Source of the DNA: Zoogloea sp035335645
GTDB taxonomy: Bacteria; Pseudomonadota; Gammaproteobacteria; Burkholderiales; Rhodocyclaceae
Assembly (NCBI GenBank): GCA_035335645.1
Contig: DAOQMM010000061.1
Span: 1 to 21,239 of the forward strand
Length of the DNA stretch: 21,239 nt
Direction of reading: 5' to 3'
The notes under the pieces are model-generated. The model had not been told where the DNA came from. It made no database searches and worked only from the letters and a program-made list of their open reading frames with translations. Below, in pieces: positions 8,081 to 14,966 of this stretch (position 1 is its first letter; every line of letters starts with the position of its first letter). The translations under genes were made by a program, and so were the position numbers.

Positions 8081-8115
8081 CTACAGGGCGGGACACCGAT
8101 CACGCTGACCTGTAG
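8081..8115. repeat. 7-bp inverted repeat upstream of the secreted unknown gene
   Basis: CTACAGG (8081-8087) and CCTGTAG (8109-8115) form a perfect 7-bp inverted repeat with a 21-base spacer, about 75-110 bases upstream of the ATG at 8006. It could be a protein-binding operator or part of an mRNA structure at the end of prc. There is no independent support for either role. Confidence 0.35.
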
Positions 8116-8124
8116 ATGGGGGGC

Positions 8125-8176
8125 CGACCGCGGGTCGGTGGGCGCGCCGCGCGGTCGACGGGGTCCGGTGCGGACC
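8125..8176 (-). terminator. GC-rich hairpins after prc, possible terminator
   Basis: Directly downstream of the prc stop are GGTCCG/CGGACC (8162-8167 with 8171-8176, 3-base loop) and CGACCGCG/CGCGGTCG (8125-8132 with 8150-8157; the latter arms overlap a shorter alternative hairpin). Neither is followed by a T-run on the minus strand. They could end transcription in a factor-assisted way or protect the 3' end of the message. This is a weak call. Confidence 0.3.
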
Positions 8177-8186
8177 TGCGCCTGGC

Positions 8187-10325
8187 TCAGCGAATCACCG
8201 GCTGTCCGGGGCGGCGTTCCTTCAGCGCGAGGCGGGGCGTGGCAGATGCCTGCAGGTCGACCTCGTCCCCGACGATGCTGGCTGCTTCCTGGAGCAGGAC
8301 GTCCTTGCGCTCCTTGCGCGCCTTCTCGGCCGCGAGGTCCGCGGCGAGGCTGCGCTCGCCGGCCTGCAGTCCGTCGTCCCGCAAATTGGCCAGCTTGTCC
8401 TTTGTGCCGGTCTTTTCGCGGGCCTTGAGGCGGGCCTCCTGGGTGTCCCGCTCTTTGCGCCGCTCGGCCTCGTTGAGGGAGATCTGTTTGCTGTCCCGGA
8501 GCCGGCGGAACTCGGCCACGTCTTCCAGGAGATATTGAAAATCCTTGTCGCGGGCCACGCGGGCCTGATGGCGGCGCTGCAGATCGGGCACCAGGGGCAC
8601 CACATTGCCGGCCGGCGTGAACGGGGCGGCGTCGATCTTGACCCACGGCAGGGCATTGTCGAAGCTGGATTCGCCATAGCTCTCGTCGTCGCTGACGGAC
8701 GGCAGGCGGATGTCCGGCGTGACGCCGCGCAACTGGGTGGTTCCGCCGTTCACGCGGAAGAACTGGGCGACGGTCATCTTCAGCTCGCCGAAGCGGGGCT
8801 TGTCGTTGCGGACCACCTCGTCGAGGTTGACCAGGGTCTGCACCGTGCCCTTGCCGAAGCTGGGCTCACCGAGGATGGCGGCGCGGCCGTAGTCCTGCAG
8901 GGCGGCGGCGAAGATCTCGGAGGCCGAGGCCGAGCCGCGGTTGATGAGCACACCCATGGGGCCGTCCCAGGCCACGCCGGCGCGCTCATCGCTTTCCACG
9001 CCGATGCGTCCGTCGGCGCGACGCTGCTGCACCACGGGGCCCTTGTCGATGAACAGGCCGGTCAGTTCAACGGCTTCCCGCAGGGAGCCGCCGCCGTTGT
9101 TGCGCAGGTCGACGAGCACGCCATCCACCTTGTCCTTGCGCAGTTCGTCGAGGAGGCGGGCCACGTCGCGGCTGGCGCTGCGGTAGTCCTTGTCGCCGCG
9201 GCGGCGGCCCTCGAAGTCCTCATAGAAGGCGGGCAGGGTGATGACGCCGACCTTGCGCGCACCGGCACCTTCGCCGACTTTGAGGATGGATTTCTTGGCG
9301 GCCTGTTCTTCGAGCTTGATCTTGTCGCGCACCAGCACGACCTGCTTGTGGCGACCATCCGGGCCGGCGTCGGCGGGCAGGATGTCGAGACGGACCTTGG
9401 TGTCCTTCTCGCCGCGGATCAGCTTGACGGCCTCGTCCACGCGGGTGCCCAGCAGGTCCACGAGTGCGCCGGATTCGCCCTGGCCGACGCCGACAATGCG
9501 GTCGCCGGGGGCGAGCTGGCCGGAGCGGGCGGCGGGGCCGCCGGGGACCAGCTCACGGATGGTGATGTACTCGTCCCGCTCCTGGAGCATGGCGCCGATG
9601 CCCATCAGGGACAGGCGCATGCCGATGTCGAAGTCTTCCGAGGCGGCGCGACCCAGGTAGTTGGTGTGCGGCTCGATCGACATGGCGTAGGCGTTCATGA
9701 AGATCTGGAAGACGTCATCGGCCTTGTTGCGACCGGCACGGGCAAGGGAGTTGTCGTAGCGCTTCTCGAGGGTCTCGCGGATGGCCTTGTCATCCTTGCC
9801 GGCCAGACGCAGGCGCAGCCAGTCGTTCTTGACGCGCTTGCGCCAGAGGTCGCGGGCCTCGGCGTCGTCCTTGGGCCAGGGCGCCTTGTCGCGGCTGTAG
9901 CCGTAGCTCTCCTTCACATTGAAGTCGAAGCTGCCGGCGAGCACTTCCCGCGCCTGGGTGAGGCGCTCGAGGACGCGCTGCTCGAAGCGCTGGAAGATGG
10001 CGAAGGGGACGCCCAGGTTGCCCTGCAGGATGGCGTCGTCCAGCGTGGTGCGGGCGTCGGCGAAGGCGTCGATGTCGGCCTGGGTGAAGAACAGGCGCTC
10101 CGGGTCGAGGGACTTGAAGTAGCGCTCGAAGATCTTTTCCGACAGGGCGTCGTCGAGGGGAACCGCCTTGTAATGGTAGCGGGCGAGGAGCTGGGAGCTC
10201 AGGTAGGCGGTCTGGGCGTGGTCCTGGGTCGGCGCGAGGCGGTTGGGCGGCGTCGCCGTTTCAAGGGCGGCCGCGGCAGTGGCGAAGGCGATCGCCGCCA
10301 GGCTCCAGGTCAACTTCTTGTTCAC
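8187..10325 (-). CDS. prc: Tail-specific carboxy-terminal processing protease (Prc/Tsp, S41)
   Basis: The product has 712 residues. A signal peptide (LTWSLAAIAFATAAAA) is followed by a helical N-terminal region, a PDZ domain (about 240-330, with VPGGPAARSGQLAPGDRI) and a peptidase S41 core. The catalytic block NRGSASASEIFAAALQDYGR and GEPSFGKGTVQ places the serine at about 467 and the lysine at about 492, the same 25-residue spacing as in E. coli Tsp. A long charged C-terminal helical region (DUF3340-like) completes the family architecture, and length is as expected. The start is GTG at 10325, with GGAG 6 bases upstream. It acts in the periplasm, trimming or degrading proteins from their C-termini. 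It lies 153 bases after nifM on the same strand; whether it is transcribed with the nif genes is uncertain. Confidence 0.95.
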   Translation of the reverse strand: MNKKLTWSLAAIAFATAAAALETATPPNRLAPTQDHAQTAYLSSQLLARYHYKAVPLDDALSEKIFERYFKSLDPERLFFTQADIDAFADARTTLDDAILQGNLGVPFAIFQRFEQRVLERLTQAREVLAGSFDFNVKESYGYSRDKAPWPKDDAEARDLWRKRVKNDWLRLRLAGKDDKAIRETLEKRYDNSLARAGRNKADDVFQIFMNAYAMSIEPHTNYLGRAASEDFDIGMRLSLMGIGAMLQERDEYITIRELVPGGPAARSGQLAPGDRIVGVGQGESGALVDLLGTRVDEAVKLIRGEKDTKVRLDILPADAGPDGRHKQVVLVRDKIKLEEQAAKKSILKVGEGAGARKVGVITLPAFYEDFEGRRRGDKDYRSASRDVARLLDELRKDKVDGVLVDLRNNGGGSLREAVELTGLFIDKGPVVQQRRADGRIGVESDERAGVAWDGPMGVLINRGSASASEIFAAALQDYGRAAILGEPSFGKGTVQTLVNLDEVVRNDKPRFGELKMTVAQFFRVNGGTTQLRGVTPDIRLPSVSDDESYGESSFDNALPWVKIDAAPFTPAGNVVPLVPDLQRRHQARVARDKDFQYLLEDVAEFRRLRDSKQISLNEAERRKERDTQEARLKAREKTGTKDKLANLRDDGLQAGERSLAADLAAEKARKERKDVLLQEAASIVGDEVDLQASATPRLALKERRPGQPVIR

Positions 10326-10420
10326 ACAAATCTCCTGCTCGTCGGCCTGTGGGGCGATGTCGGCGTCAACGGGTGCGCGTCATCAGACCGCTTTATCGGC
10401 CGTCGTGGAGCATTCTTTCA

Positions 10421-10432
10421 TGTTCGTGAACA
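10421..10432. promoter_or_regulatory. Small palindrome upstream of prc
   Basis: TGTTCGTGAACA has 5-bp arms (TGTTC/GAACA) around a 2-base centre and lies about 100 bases upstream of the prc start, between nifM and prc. It could be a repressor site for prc. I see no clear -35/-10 pair around it, so the role is speculative. Confidence 0.25.
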
Positions 10433-10440
10433 ATGGGCCA

Positions 10441-10477
10441 CCCGCGGCGACGGACGGGCGGTTTGCGCCGCCGCGGG
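10441..10477 (-). terminator. GC-rich inverted repeat after nifM, candidate terminator
   Basis: CCCGCGGCG (10441-10449) pairs perfectly with CGCCGCGGG (10469-10477) across a 19-base loop, beginning one base after the nifM stop codon. There is no T-run beyond it on the minus strand. It may end or attenuate the nifV-nifM transcript, or simply protect its 3' end, before prc. Confidence 0.4.
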
Positions 10478-10478
10478 G

Positions 10479-11300
10479 TCAGGCCGCGGGCAGGGACTTG
10501 ATCCAGGCGCGCTGGGCTTCCTGGCGACGCTTGTCGGCGAGGCGCTCGATGATCCGCGGGCAGACCTCTTCGAAGGGCATGAGGCCGCTCGGGAAGATCT
10601 CGTCGCAGCGCAGGATGTGCAGGCCGATGGGGGATTCGAGCACCTCCGACACGGCGCCGAGGGCGAGGGCGAAGGCGGCGGGTTCGAGCTCCGGGTAGAG
10701 CTGCTTGCGCTTGACCACGCCGAGCAGTCCGCCGTCCATGGCGGTGGGGCACTGGGAGTGGCGCAGGGCCGCCTTGGCAAAGGCTTCGGCGCTGCCCAGG
10801 CCGCGCAGGCCGTCCAGGGTCTTGTGGGCGCGGGCCTTCTCGTTACCGCCGTTGAAAGTGATGAGGATGTGGCGCAGGCGGCGTGCCTCGGGTCGATCGA
10901 AGGCTTCGGGGTGGAGGCGGTAGTAGATTTCGGCATCCACCGCGCTGACCGGCTCGGCGGCGGAGGCCACCTTCTCGAGGACACCTTCCACCCGCAGGTC
11001 ACGCTCGACGGCCTTGTCCAGTTCACCCTCGGAGAGGCCGATGCGCTCCAGATCGCGGATGAGGTCGTCCTCGCTGGGATAGCGGCCTCTGATCTCGTCC
11101 ACGCGCTGGCGCAGGGTGGCTGCCGGGATGGCGACCTGAGCCGCTTCGGCACTGGCGAGGATGCGCAGCTCGATGCGGTCCTGCTTGCGGGCGATGTCGC
11201 CGACGCGGATCCGCTCGGGCTCGGACAGGGCGTCGGGCGCCTTCTGGAACATCTCCCAGGCGAGTTTCAGTTCGAGATAGCCGTGCAGCATGGGGTTCAT
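10479..11300 (-). CDS. nifM: NifM, peptidyl-prolyl cis-trans isomerase for the nitrogenase Fe protein
   Basis: The product has 273 residues. The first ~135 residues are helical and SurA/NifM-like, beginning MNPMLHGYLELKLAWEMFQ. A parvulin-type PPIase domain spans about 141-235: RLRHILITFNG opens it and IGLHILRCDEIFP closes it. NifM is needed for folding and activation of NifH in Azotobacter and Klebsiella. The length is near the usual 270-290. The ATG overlaps the nifZ stop by four bases (ATGA), so it is coupled to nifZ, matching the conserved nifW-nifZ-nifM order. There is no signal peptide, unlike periplasmic parvulins, which fits a cytoplasmic nitrogenase chaperone. It is the last clear nif gene before prc. 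Confidence 0.93.
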   Translation of the reverse strand: MNPMLHGYLELKLAWEMFQKAPDALSEPERIRVGDIARKQDRIELRILASAEAAQVAIPAATLRQRVDEIRGRYPSEDDLIRDLERIGLSEGELDKAVERDLRVEGVLEKVASAAEPVSAVDAEIYYRLHPEAFDRPEARRLRHILITFNGGNEKARAHKTLDGLRGLGSAEAFAKAALRHSQCPTAMDGGLLGVVKRKQLYPELEPAAFALALGAVSEVLESPIGLHILRCDEIFPSGLMPFEEVCPRIIERLADKRRQEAQRAWIKSLPAA

Positions 11301-11767
11301 TCCTCCGCGGGGGCCTCCGCCGTTGCGGATTCGAGCAGGGATTCGGGAATCTGCAGGATGCGGCCGGGCAGGCTGTCGAAGTGGATGTGGTAGGCCACGC
11401 CGCCGGGGGCGTCACGGATCACCTTGATCACTTCGCCGGTGGCGCCGGCCGTGATGAGCATCTCGCCGCCGACGGAGAGGCCCTTGACCGCCCGGACCTT
11501 GTCGCGGAACTCGAAGCGCGACGGGGTCCAGGGCTCGTCGGCGCCGATGAGCTCTTCCTCGCGGCAGCCGACGATCTTGCCTTCGTCCAGGAAGTTCACC
11601 GAGTAGATGACCTGGTCCTGGAGGAAGGTGCCCACGTCCACCACGTAGCCGATGCTGCCCCGGCGCACCAGGAAGGCGCCGGGGTCGAGGCCCGGATAGG
11701 TGCCGTCGTTGCGCACGTTGCGGGTCAGGCGGACGGCTTCGCCGTACTCCCAGCGGGCGTCCATCAT
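11297..11767 (-). CDS. nifZ: NifZ, nitrogenase MoFe-protein maturation factor
   Basis: The product has 156 residues. NifZ is known from Azotobacter to act in formation of the second P-cluster of the MoFe protein. The N-terminal NifZ domain is visible: EYGEAVRLTRNVRNDGTYPG, then GSIGYVVDVGTFLQDQVIYS and FLDEGKIVGCREEELI. A second, related half follows (RAVKGLSVGGEMLIT and VIKVIRDAPGG), and an acidic tail ends the protein. Two adjacent ATGs compete, at 11767 and 11764. The first was chosen because it overlaps the nifW stop as ATGA, but the second would differ by only one residue. No strong ribosome site is visible, so translation probably depends on coupling with nifW. The stop overlaps the nifM start. 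Confidence 0.93.
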   Translation of the reverse strand: MMDARWEYGEAVRLTRNVRNDGTYPGLDPGAFLVRRGSIGYVVDVGTFLQDQVIYSVNFLDEGKIVGCREEELIGADEPWTPSRFEFRDKVRAVKGLSVGGEMLITAGATGEVIKVIRDAPGGVAYHIHFDSLPGRILQIPESLLESATAEAPAEE

Positions 11768-12105
11768 GACTGGAAGACCTTGTCGATGGATACGAAGGAG
11801 GTCATGCCGCCTTCCGGCGTGCTGGTGTTCTGGAACACCGCGAAGACCTTCTCGGTGAGGGCGTCGGAGTTCACGAAGTCGGTGTAGGCGCGGGTCAGCC
11901 ACTGGCGATAGATGTCGGTACGGGCGGCCTCGTCTTCGGGCATCTCCTTGGCCTGCTTGGCCAGGTAGTCGTGGAAGCGCTGCAGGATGTGCAGGCGGTT
12001 CACATGCACGACGGACTGGTCGTAGGGCACGCCGAAGTAGTTCAGGAAATCTTCGGCGGACACCAGTTCTTCCATGGCTTCGTCGAGGGTCAGGGTATCG
12101 TCCAT
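11764..12105 (-). CDS. nifW: NifW, nitrogenase-stabilizing/protective protein
   Basis: The 113-residue product matches NifW in length (about 105-115) and pattern: MEELVSAEDFLNYFGVPYD, VVHVNRLHILQRFHDYL, then YRQWLTRAYTDFVNSDALTEKVF. NifW associates with the MoFe protein and with NifZ, and is linked to oxygen protection or full MoFe activity; it is an all-helical cytoplasmic protein. The ATG at 12105 has an excellent ribosome site, GGAGG (12111-12115), 5 bases upstream and located between the stop of the preceding gene and this start. The gene overlaps the nifZ start by 4 bases. Confidence 0.92.
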   Translation of the reverse strand: MDDTLTLDEAMEELVSAEDFLNYFGVPYDQSVVHVNRLHILQRFHDYLAKQAKEMPEDEAARTDIYRQWLTRAYTDFVNSDALTEKVFAVFQNTSTPEGGMTSFVSIDKVFQS

Positions 12106-12115
12106 GGGGGCCTCC

Positions 12116-12640
12116 TCAGGCTGCGACAAGGGATAGATCGGATTCGTCGGGGTTTTCGAACGTTGCAATGACTTCCAGCAGCTTGCTGGCGCCGAGCTGG
12201 TCGCGGCTATCCACCGCGGCCAGTACGTGCAGGCGGGCGCGGGATTCCTCGATGCGTCCCAGGCGCAGCAGCACCACGCTGGCGGCCTTGAGGGCCAGCA
12301 GGTAGAAGCGCAGCAGGCCGAAGGAGATCGCCGCGGCGATGGCCAGCGAGGATTCGTCGAGGGATTCCCAGTCCGGCAGGCTGAGCTGACGGCCCGAGAG
12401 GTACATGGCCCGCTCGGCGACCCGCAGGGCTTCCTCCAGGCGGTGCTGGTAGAAGTAGAAGCGGTACAGGCCGACAAGGACGGTCAGGTTGTCCGGCACC
12501 ATCAGGTTGGCCCGCAGCAGGGCAATCTCCGCGTCGGGCTGGCCGTATTCGCGGGAGGCCTGGGCGAGCATCTCTTCGGCTTCGGGAGGCAGATCCTCCT
12601 CGAAGTAGAGCTTGCACTCGGAAAAGTCGAGCAGATCCAT
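12116..12640 (-). CDS. Helical-repeat (TPR-like) protein in the nifV-nifM operon
   Basis: This 174-residue protein is predicted almost entirely alpha-helical. It shows TPR-like helix pairs: PEAEEMLAQASREYGQPDAE (about 19-38), VGLYRFYFYQHRLEEALRVA (about 56-75), and a later pair around LLRLGRIEESRARLHVLAA. A long hydrophobic helical stretch around residues 100-125 (IAAAISFGLLRFYLLALKAA) could be membrane-associated or a buried repeat helix. There is no signal peptide. It starts 7 bases after the cysE stop, with GAGG 6 bases upstream of the ATG, and ends 10 bases before nifW, so it is embedded in the nif operon. I do not recognise a named family. Function is unknown; a scaffold role in nitrogenase maturation is only a guess from context. 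Confidence 0.85.
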   Translation of the reverse strand: MDLLDFSECKLYFEEDLPPEAEEMLAQASREYGQPDAEIALLRANLMVPDNLTVLVGLYRFYFYQHRLEEALRVAERAMYLSGRQLSLPDWESLDESSLAIAAAISFGLLRFYLLALKAASVVLLRLGRIEESRARLHVLAAVDSRDQLGASKLLEVIATFENPDESDLSLVAA

Positions 12641-12647
12641 GGAGACC

Positions 12648-13418
12648 TCAGTGCATGGACTCGTGCTCGCAGCACAAGTCGCCGGCGGAACAGGTCTGGC
12701 ACTGTCCGCTGTGATCGGGGGGAGGCGCCTCGTGGCGCAGTTCGGCCAGTTCCTTCTCCAGGGTTTCGATGCGTTCGATCAGGCAGGCGATGGACTTGGC
12801 CACCGGATCGGGCAGCACGTTGTGATTCAGATCCACGCCGTCCTCGCTGCGGGCATGGCGGGTATCGACGATGCGGCCGGGGACGCCCACCACGGTGCGG
12901 TCGGCCGGGACGTCCTTCACCACCACCGAGTTGGCGCCGACGCGCACGCGTTCGCCGATGACGATGGGGCCGAGGATCTTGGCGCCGGCCCCCACCACCA
13001 CGCCGCTGGCCAGGGTGGGGTGACGCTTGCCCTTGTTCCATGAGGTGCCGCCCAGGGTCACGCCGTGGTACAGGGTGACGTCGTCGCCCACCTCGGCGGT
13101 CTCGCCGATCACCACGCAGGCGCCGTGGTCGATGAAGAAGCGGTGGCCAATGGTGGCGCCGGGGTGGATGTCCACGTTCGTCAGCGTACGGCTGAGAAAG
13201 GACAGGAAGCGCGCCGGGTAGCGCCAGCCGGCACGCCACAGGCGGTGCGACACGCGGTGCAGCAGGATGGCGTGCACGCCGGGGTAGGTGGTGAGCACTT
13301 CCAGCGTGGAGCGGGCGGCCGGATCGCGCTGGAAGACGCAGGCCAGGTCTTCCTTCAGGAGATCCAGGAGGCCCGGCTGGGCCGGCGTCGGAGCGATGAT
13401 GGTCATGGCGTCAGGCAT
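12648..13418 (-). CDS. cysE: nif-associated serine O-acetyltransferase with cysteine-rich tail
   Basis: The product has 256 residues. An N-terminal helical region leads into a left-handed beta-helix of hexapeptide repeats: DIHPGATIGHRFFIDHGACV, VVIGETAEVGDDVTLYHGVT, LGGTSWNKGKRHPTL and VVVGAGAKILGPIVIG. These are hallmarks of CysE, with the catalytic His in FIDHG. CysE makes O-acetylserine, the precursor of cysteine; the nif copy (NifP in Azotobacter) supports the cysteine demand of Fe-S assembly. The ATG at 13418 has GGAG 8 bases upstream and overlaps the nifV end by 8 bases; a second ATG at 13406 is possible. Unusually, the C-terminus carries C240-x2-C243-x5-C249-C250 plus His252 and His256, which could bind a metal or a partner. 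Confidence 0.93.
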   Translation of the reverse strand: MPDAMTIIAPTPAQPGLLDLLKEDLACVFQRDPAARSTLEVLTTYPGVHAILLHRVSHRLWRAGWRYPARFLSFLSRTLTNVDIHPGATIGHRFFIDHGACVVIGETAEVGDDVTLYHGVTLGGTSWNKGKRHPTLASGVVVGAGAKILGPIVIGERVRVGANSVVVKDVPADRTVVGVPGRIVDTRHARSEDGVDLNHNVLPDPVAKSIACLIERIETLEKELAELRHEAPPPDHSGQCQTCSAGDLCCEHESMH

Positions 13419-14550
13419 GGAAGTGACTCCTTTCGGAGGCCAGCAGGCGGCGCAGGTCGGCCGCTTCGGGGGGGTGCTTGTGATCGGCCACGAAGGCCCG
13501 CACGCGGGTGAGCAGGGCCTGGGCTTCGCGCTCGTCCAGGGGGATGCCCAGCTCGGCAAAGACCACCTGCACGGCGCGCGAGCCAGAGTGCTTGCCGAGG
13601 ACGATGCGGTGGGAGCGGCCCACCTCGCGGGGGTCGAAGCCCTGGTAGTTGTCCGGATGCTTGAGCAGGCCATCCACGTGGATGCCGGCCTCGTGGCAGA
13701 AGGCGCCGGGTCCCACCACGCTCTTCTGCCAGGGTACGGCGCGGCCGGAGGCACTGGCCACCTGGGCGGAGAGGGCGGGGAAGCCTTTGAGGTCGATGCC
13801 GGTCTCGATGTTGTGGAGCTTGCGCAGGCCCAGCACCACTTCCTCCAGCGGGGCGTTGCCGGCGCGCTCGCCGAGGCCGTTCACCGTGGTGTTGGCGTGG
13901 GTGGCGCCGGCCAGGCAGGCGGCGAGGGTGTTGGCGGTGGCGAGACCCAGGTCGTCGTGGGCGTGGATCTCGATCTCCAGATCGGTGGCCCGGCGCAGGG
14001 TGGAGATGCGCTCATAGGTGCCGAAGGGGTCGAGGATACCCAGGGTGTCGGCAAAGCGCAGGCGGCGGGCGCCGGCCCGTTCGGCCGTCTCGGCCAGGGC
14101 ACAGAGGAAATCCAGGTCGGCGCGGGAGGCGTCCTCGCAGCCGACGCCCACTTCCAGGCCGAGGCTCAGGGCGGCGCCGATGTAGCGGGGCAGCTCCCGC
14201 AGCAGCCAGGCCCGGTCCTGCTTGAGCTTGTAGGCCAGATGCTGGTCGGAGGCGGGTACGGAGATGTCCACCAGATGGGCGCCCAGGTCGGCGCAGGCGG
14301 CGATGTCGTCCGGGTGCATGCGGCTCCACACCATCAGGCGCGGTGCCAGATCCAGGGCAGCGACGGCGCGGATGGAGTCGCGCTCCTCGGCGCCCATGGC
14401 GGGGATGCCGACTTCCAGTTCGGGCACGCCGACGGCGGCCAGCTGGCGGGCGATTTCCAGCTTCTCGTCCAGCGAGAACGCGACCCCGGCCGACTGCTCG
14501 CCGTCGCGCAGGGTGGTGTCGTTGATCGTGACGAAGGAAGTCTGGGGCAT
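13411..14550 (-). CDS. nifV: NifV, homocitrate synthase
   Basis: The product has 379 residues, as usual for NifV. It condenses acetyl-CoA and 2-oxoglutarate into homocitrate, the organic ligand of FeMo-co. Visible motifs are INDTTLRDGEQSAGVAF (residues 9-25, the catalytic Arg15-Asp16 of the DRE-TIM superfamily), the metal-binding HAHDD (196-200) and GLGERAGN (225-232), followed by a C-terminal region with GAFCHEAGIHVDGLLK. The ATG at 14550 has AAGGAG 6 bases upstream. It is the first gene of the operon reading nifV-cysE-helical repeat-nifW-nifZ-nifM. A complete NifA/sigma-54 promoter with an IHF site lies just upstream, so transcription should be induced only under nitrogen-fixing conditions. 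Confidence 0.96.
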   Translation of the reverse strand: MPQTSFVTINDTTLRDGEQSAGVAFSLDEKLEIARQLAAVGVPELEVGIPAMGAEERDSIRAVAALDLAPRLMVWSRMHPDDIAACADLGAHLVDISVPASDQHLAYKLKQDRAWLLRELPRYIGAALSLGLEVGVGCEDASRADLDFLCALAETAERAGARRLRFADTLGILDPFGTYERISTLRRATDLEIEIHAHDDLGLATANTLAACLAGATHANTTVNGLGERAGNAPLEEVVLGLRKLHNIETGIDLKGFPALSAQVASASGRAVPWQKSVVGPGAFCHEAGIHVDGLLKHPDNYQGFDPREVGRSHRIVLGKHSGSRAVQVVFAELGIPLDEREAQALLTRVRAFVADHKHPPEAADLRRLLASERSHFHA

Positions 14551-14573
14551 GGCAATCTCCTTGCCATGGCTTC

Positions 14574-14589
14574 AGCAAGGACGGTGCCA
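14574..14589 (-). promoter_or_regulatory. Sigma-54 -24/-12 promoter of the nifV operon
   Basis: On the minus strand the sequence reads TGGCAC-CGTCC-TTGCT, a perfect match to the sigma-54 consensus TGGCAC-N5-TTGCW. With the GC of the -12 element at 14576-14575, transcription should start near 14563. That leaves a leader of only about 13 bases, which begins at the AAGGAG ribosome site (14557-14562). Confidence 0.93.
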
Positions 14590-14594
14590 GCTTT

Positions 14595-14607
14595 CAAGTG
14601 CTTGATT
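14595..14607 (-). promoter_or_regulatory. IHF binding site in the nifV promoter
   Basis: AATCAAGCACTTG on the minus strand fits the IHF consensus WATCAA-N4-TTR at every fixed position. It sits between the NifA site and the -24 element, where IHF normally bends DNA to bring NifA to the sigma-54 polymerase. Confidence 0.8.
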
Positions 14608-14650
14608 CACTGAAAAAATGCGGAAATGTGTGGCGGGCTGTGGGGTTCAA

Positions 14651-14666
14651 TGTCGAGAACCCGACA
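14651..14666 (-). promoter_or_regulatory. NifA upstream activator sequence of the nifV operon
   Basis: On the minus strand the site reads TGTCGGGTTCTCGACA, an exact match to the NifA consensus TGT-N4-T-N5-ACA. Its centre is about 96 bases upstream of the predicted transcription start, within the usual range for NifA sites. Confidence 0.88.
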
Positions 14667-14908
14667 ATGGCGCTCGAACACCGTAGGGGCGTCTTGCCTG
14701 CAGGGCAGACAGACGGTCCGGTGCCCGCAAGGGGCCCCACCGGCGTGACACGGTTGTGGATGGCTGTCCGATGGGCGTACCCGGTGCGGTGGGCGCTAGG
14801 AATCCGGGGCAGGGGCCTGCGCGGTGAGGCGGACGTACTGTGGAACGGGATGGGCGCTCATCCCGGTGCGGGGGGCCGTGCTCCGCCCCTCAGACACCCG
14901 CAGGGCCG
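14667..14908. other. Intergenic region between the two nif operons
   Basis: These 242 bases between the NifA site and the hairpin at 14909 hold no gene that I can support. The only structure I see is a 7-bp inverted repeat, CGGGATG (14846-14852) with CATCCCG (14859-14865), separated by a 6-base loop. It may add to transcription termination of the nifDK operon. Confidence 0.5.
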
Positions 14909-14942
14909 CCCTGGGTGCCGTCGGGCGTTACGGCACCCAGGG
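14909..14942 (-). terminator. Strong hairpin after the nifDK operon
   Basis: CCCTGGGTGCCGT (14909-14921) pairs perfectly with ACGGCACCCAGGG (14930-14942) across an 8-base loop, giving a 13-bp stem that starts 24 bases after the stop of the last gene. No T-run follows on the minus strand. It is the best candidate for ending, or protecting the 3' end of, the nifDK transcript. Confidence 0.6.
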
Positions 14943-14966
14943 TGGCCGGCCGATGCCGGCGCGGGT

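Noticed and set aside
10326..10440. A sigma-70 promoter for prc, using GATAAA as the -10 box
   Set aside because: No acceptable -35 hexamer lies 16-18 bases upstream, so the call would be unsupported.
8535..11393. A 952-codon open frame on the plus strand opposite prc and nifM
   Set aside because: It is antisense to two clear protein families, has low-complexity Gly/Ala/Val/Asp-rich translation and no recognisable motif; it arises from GC-rich codon bias.
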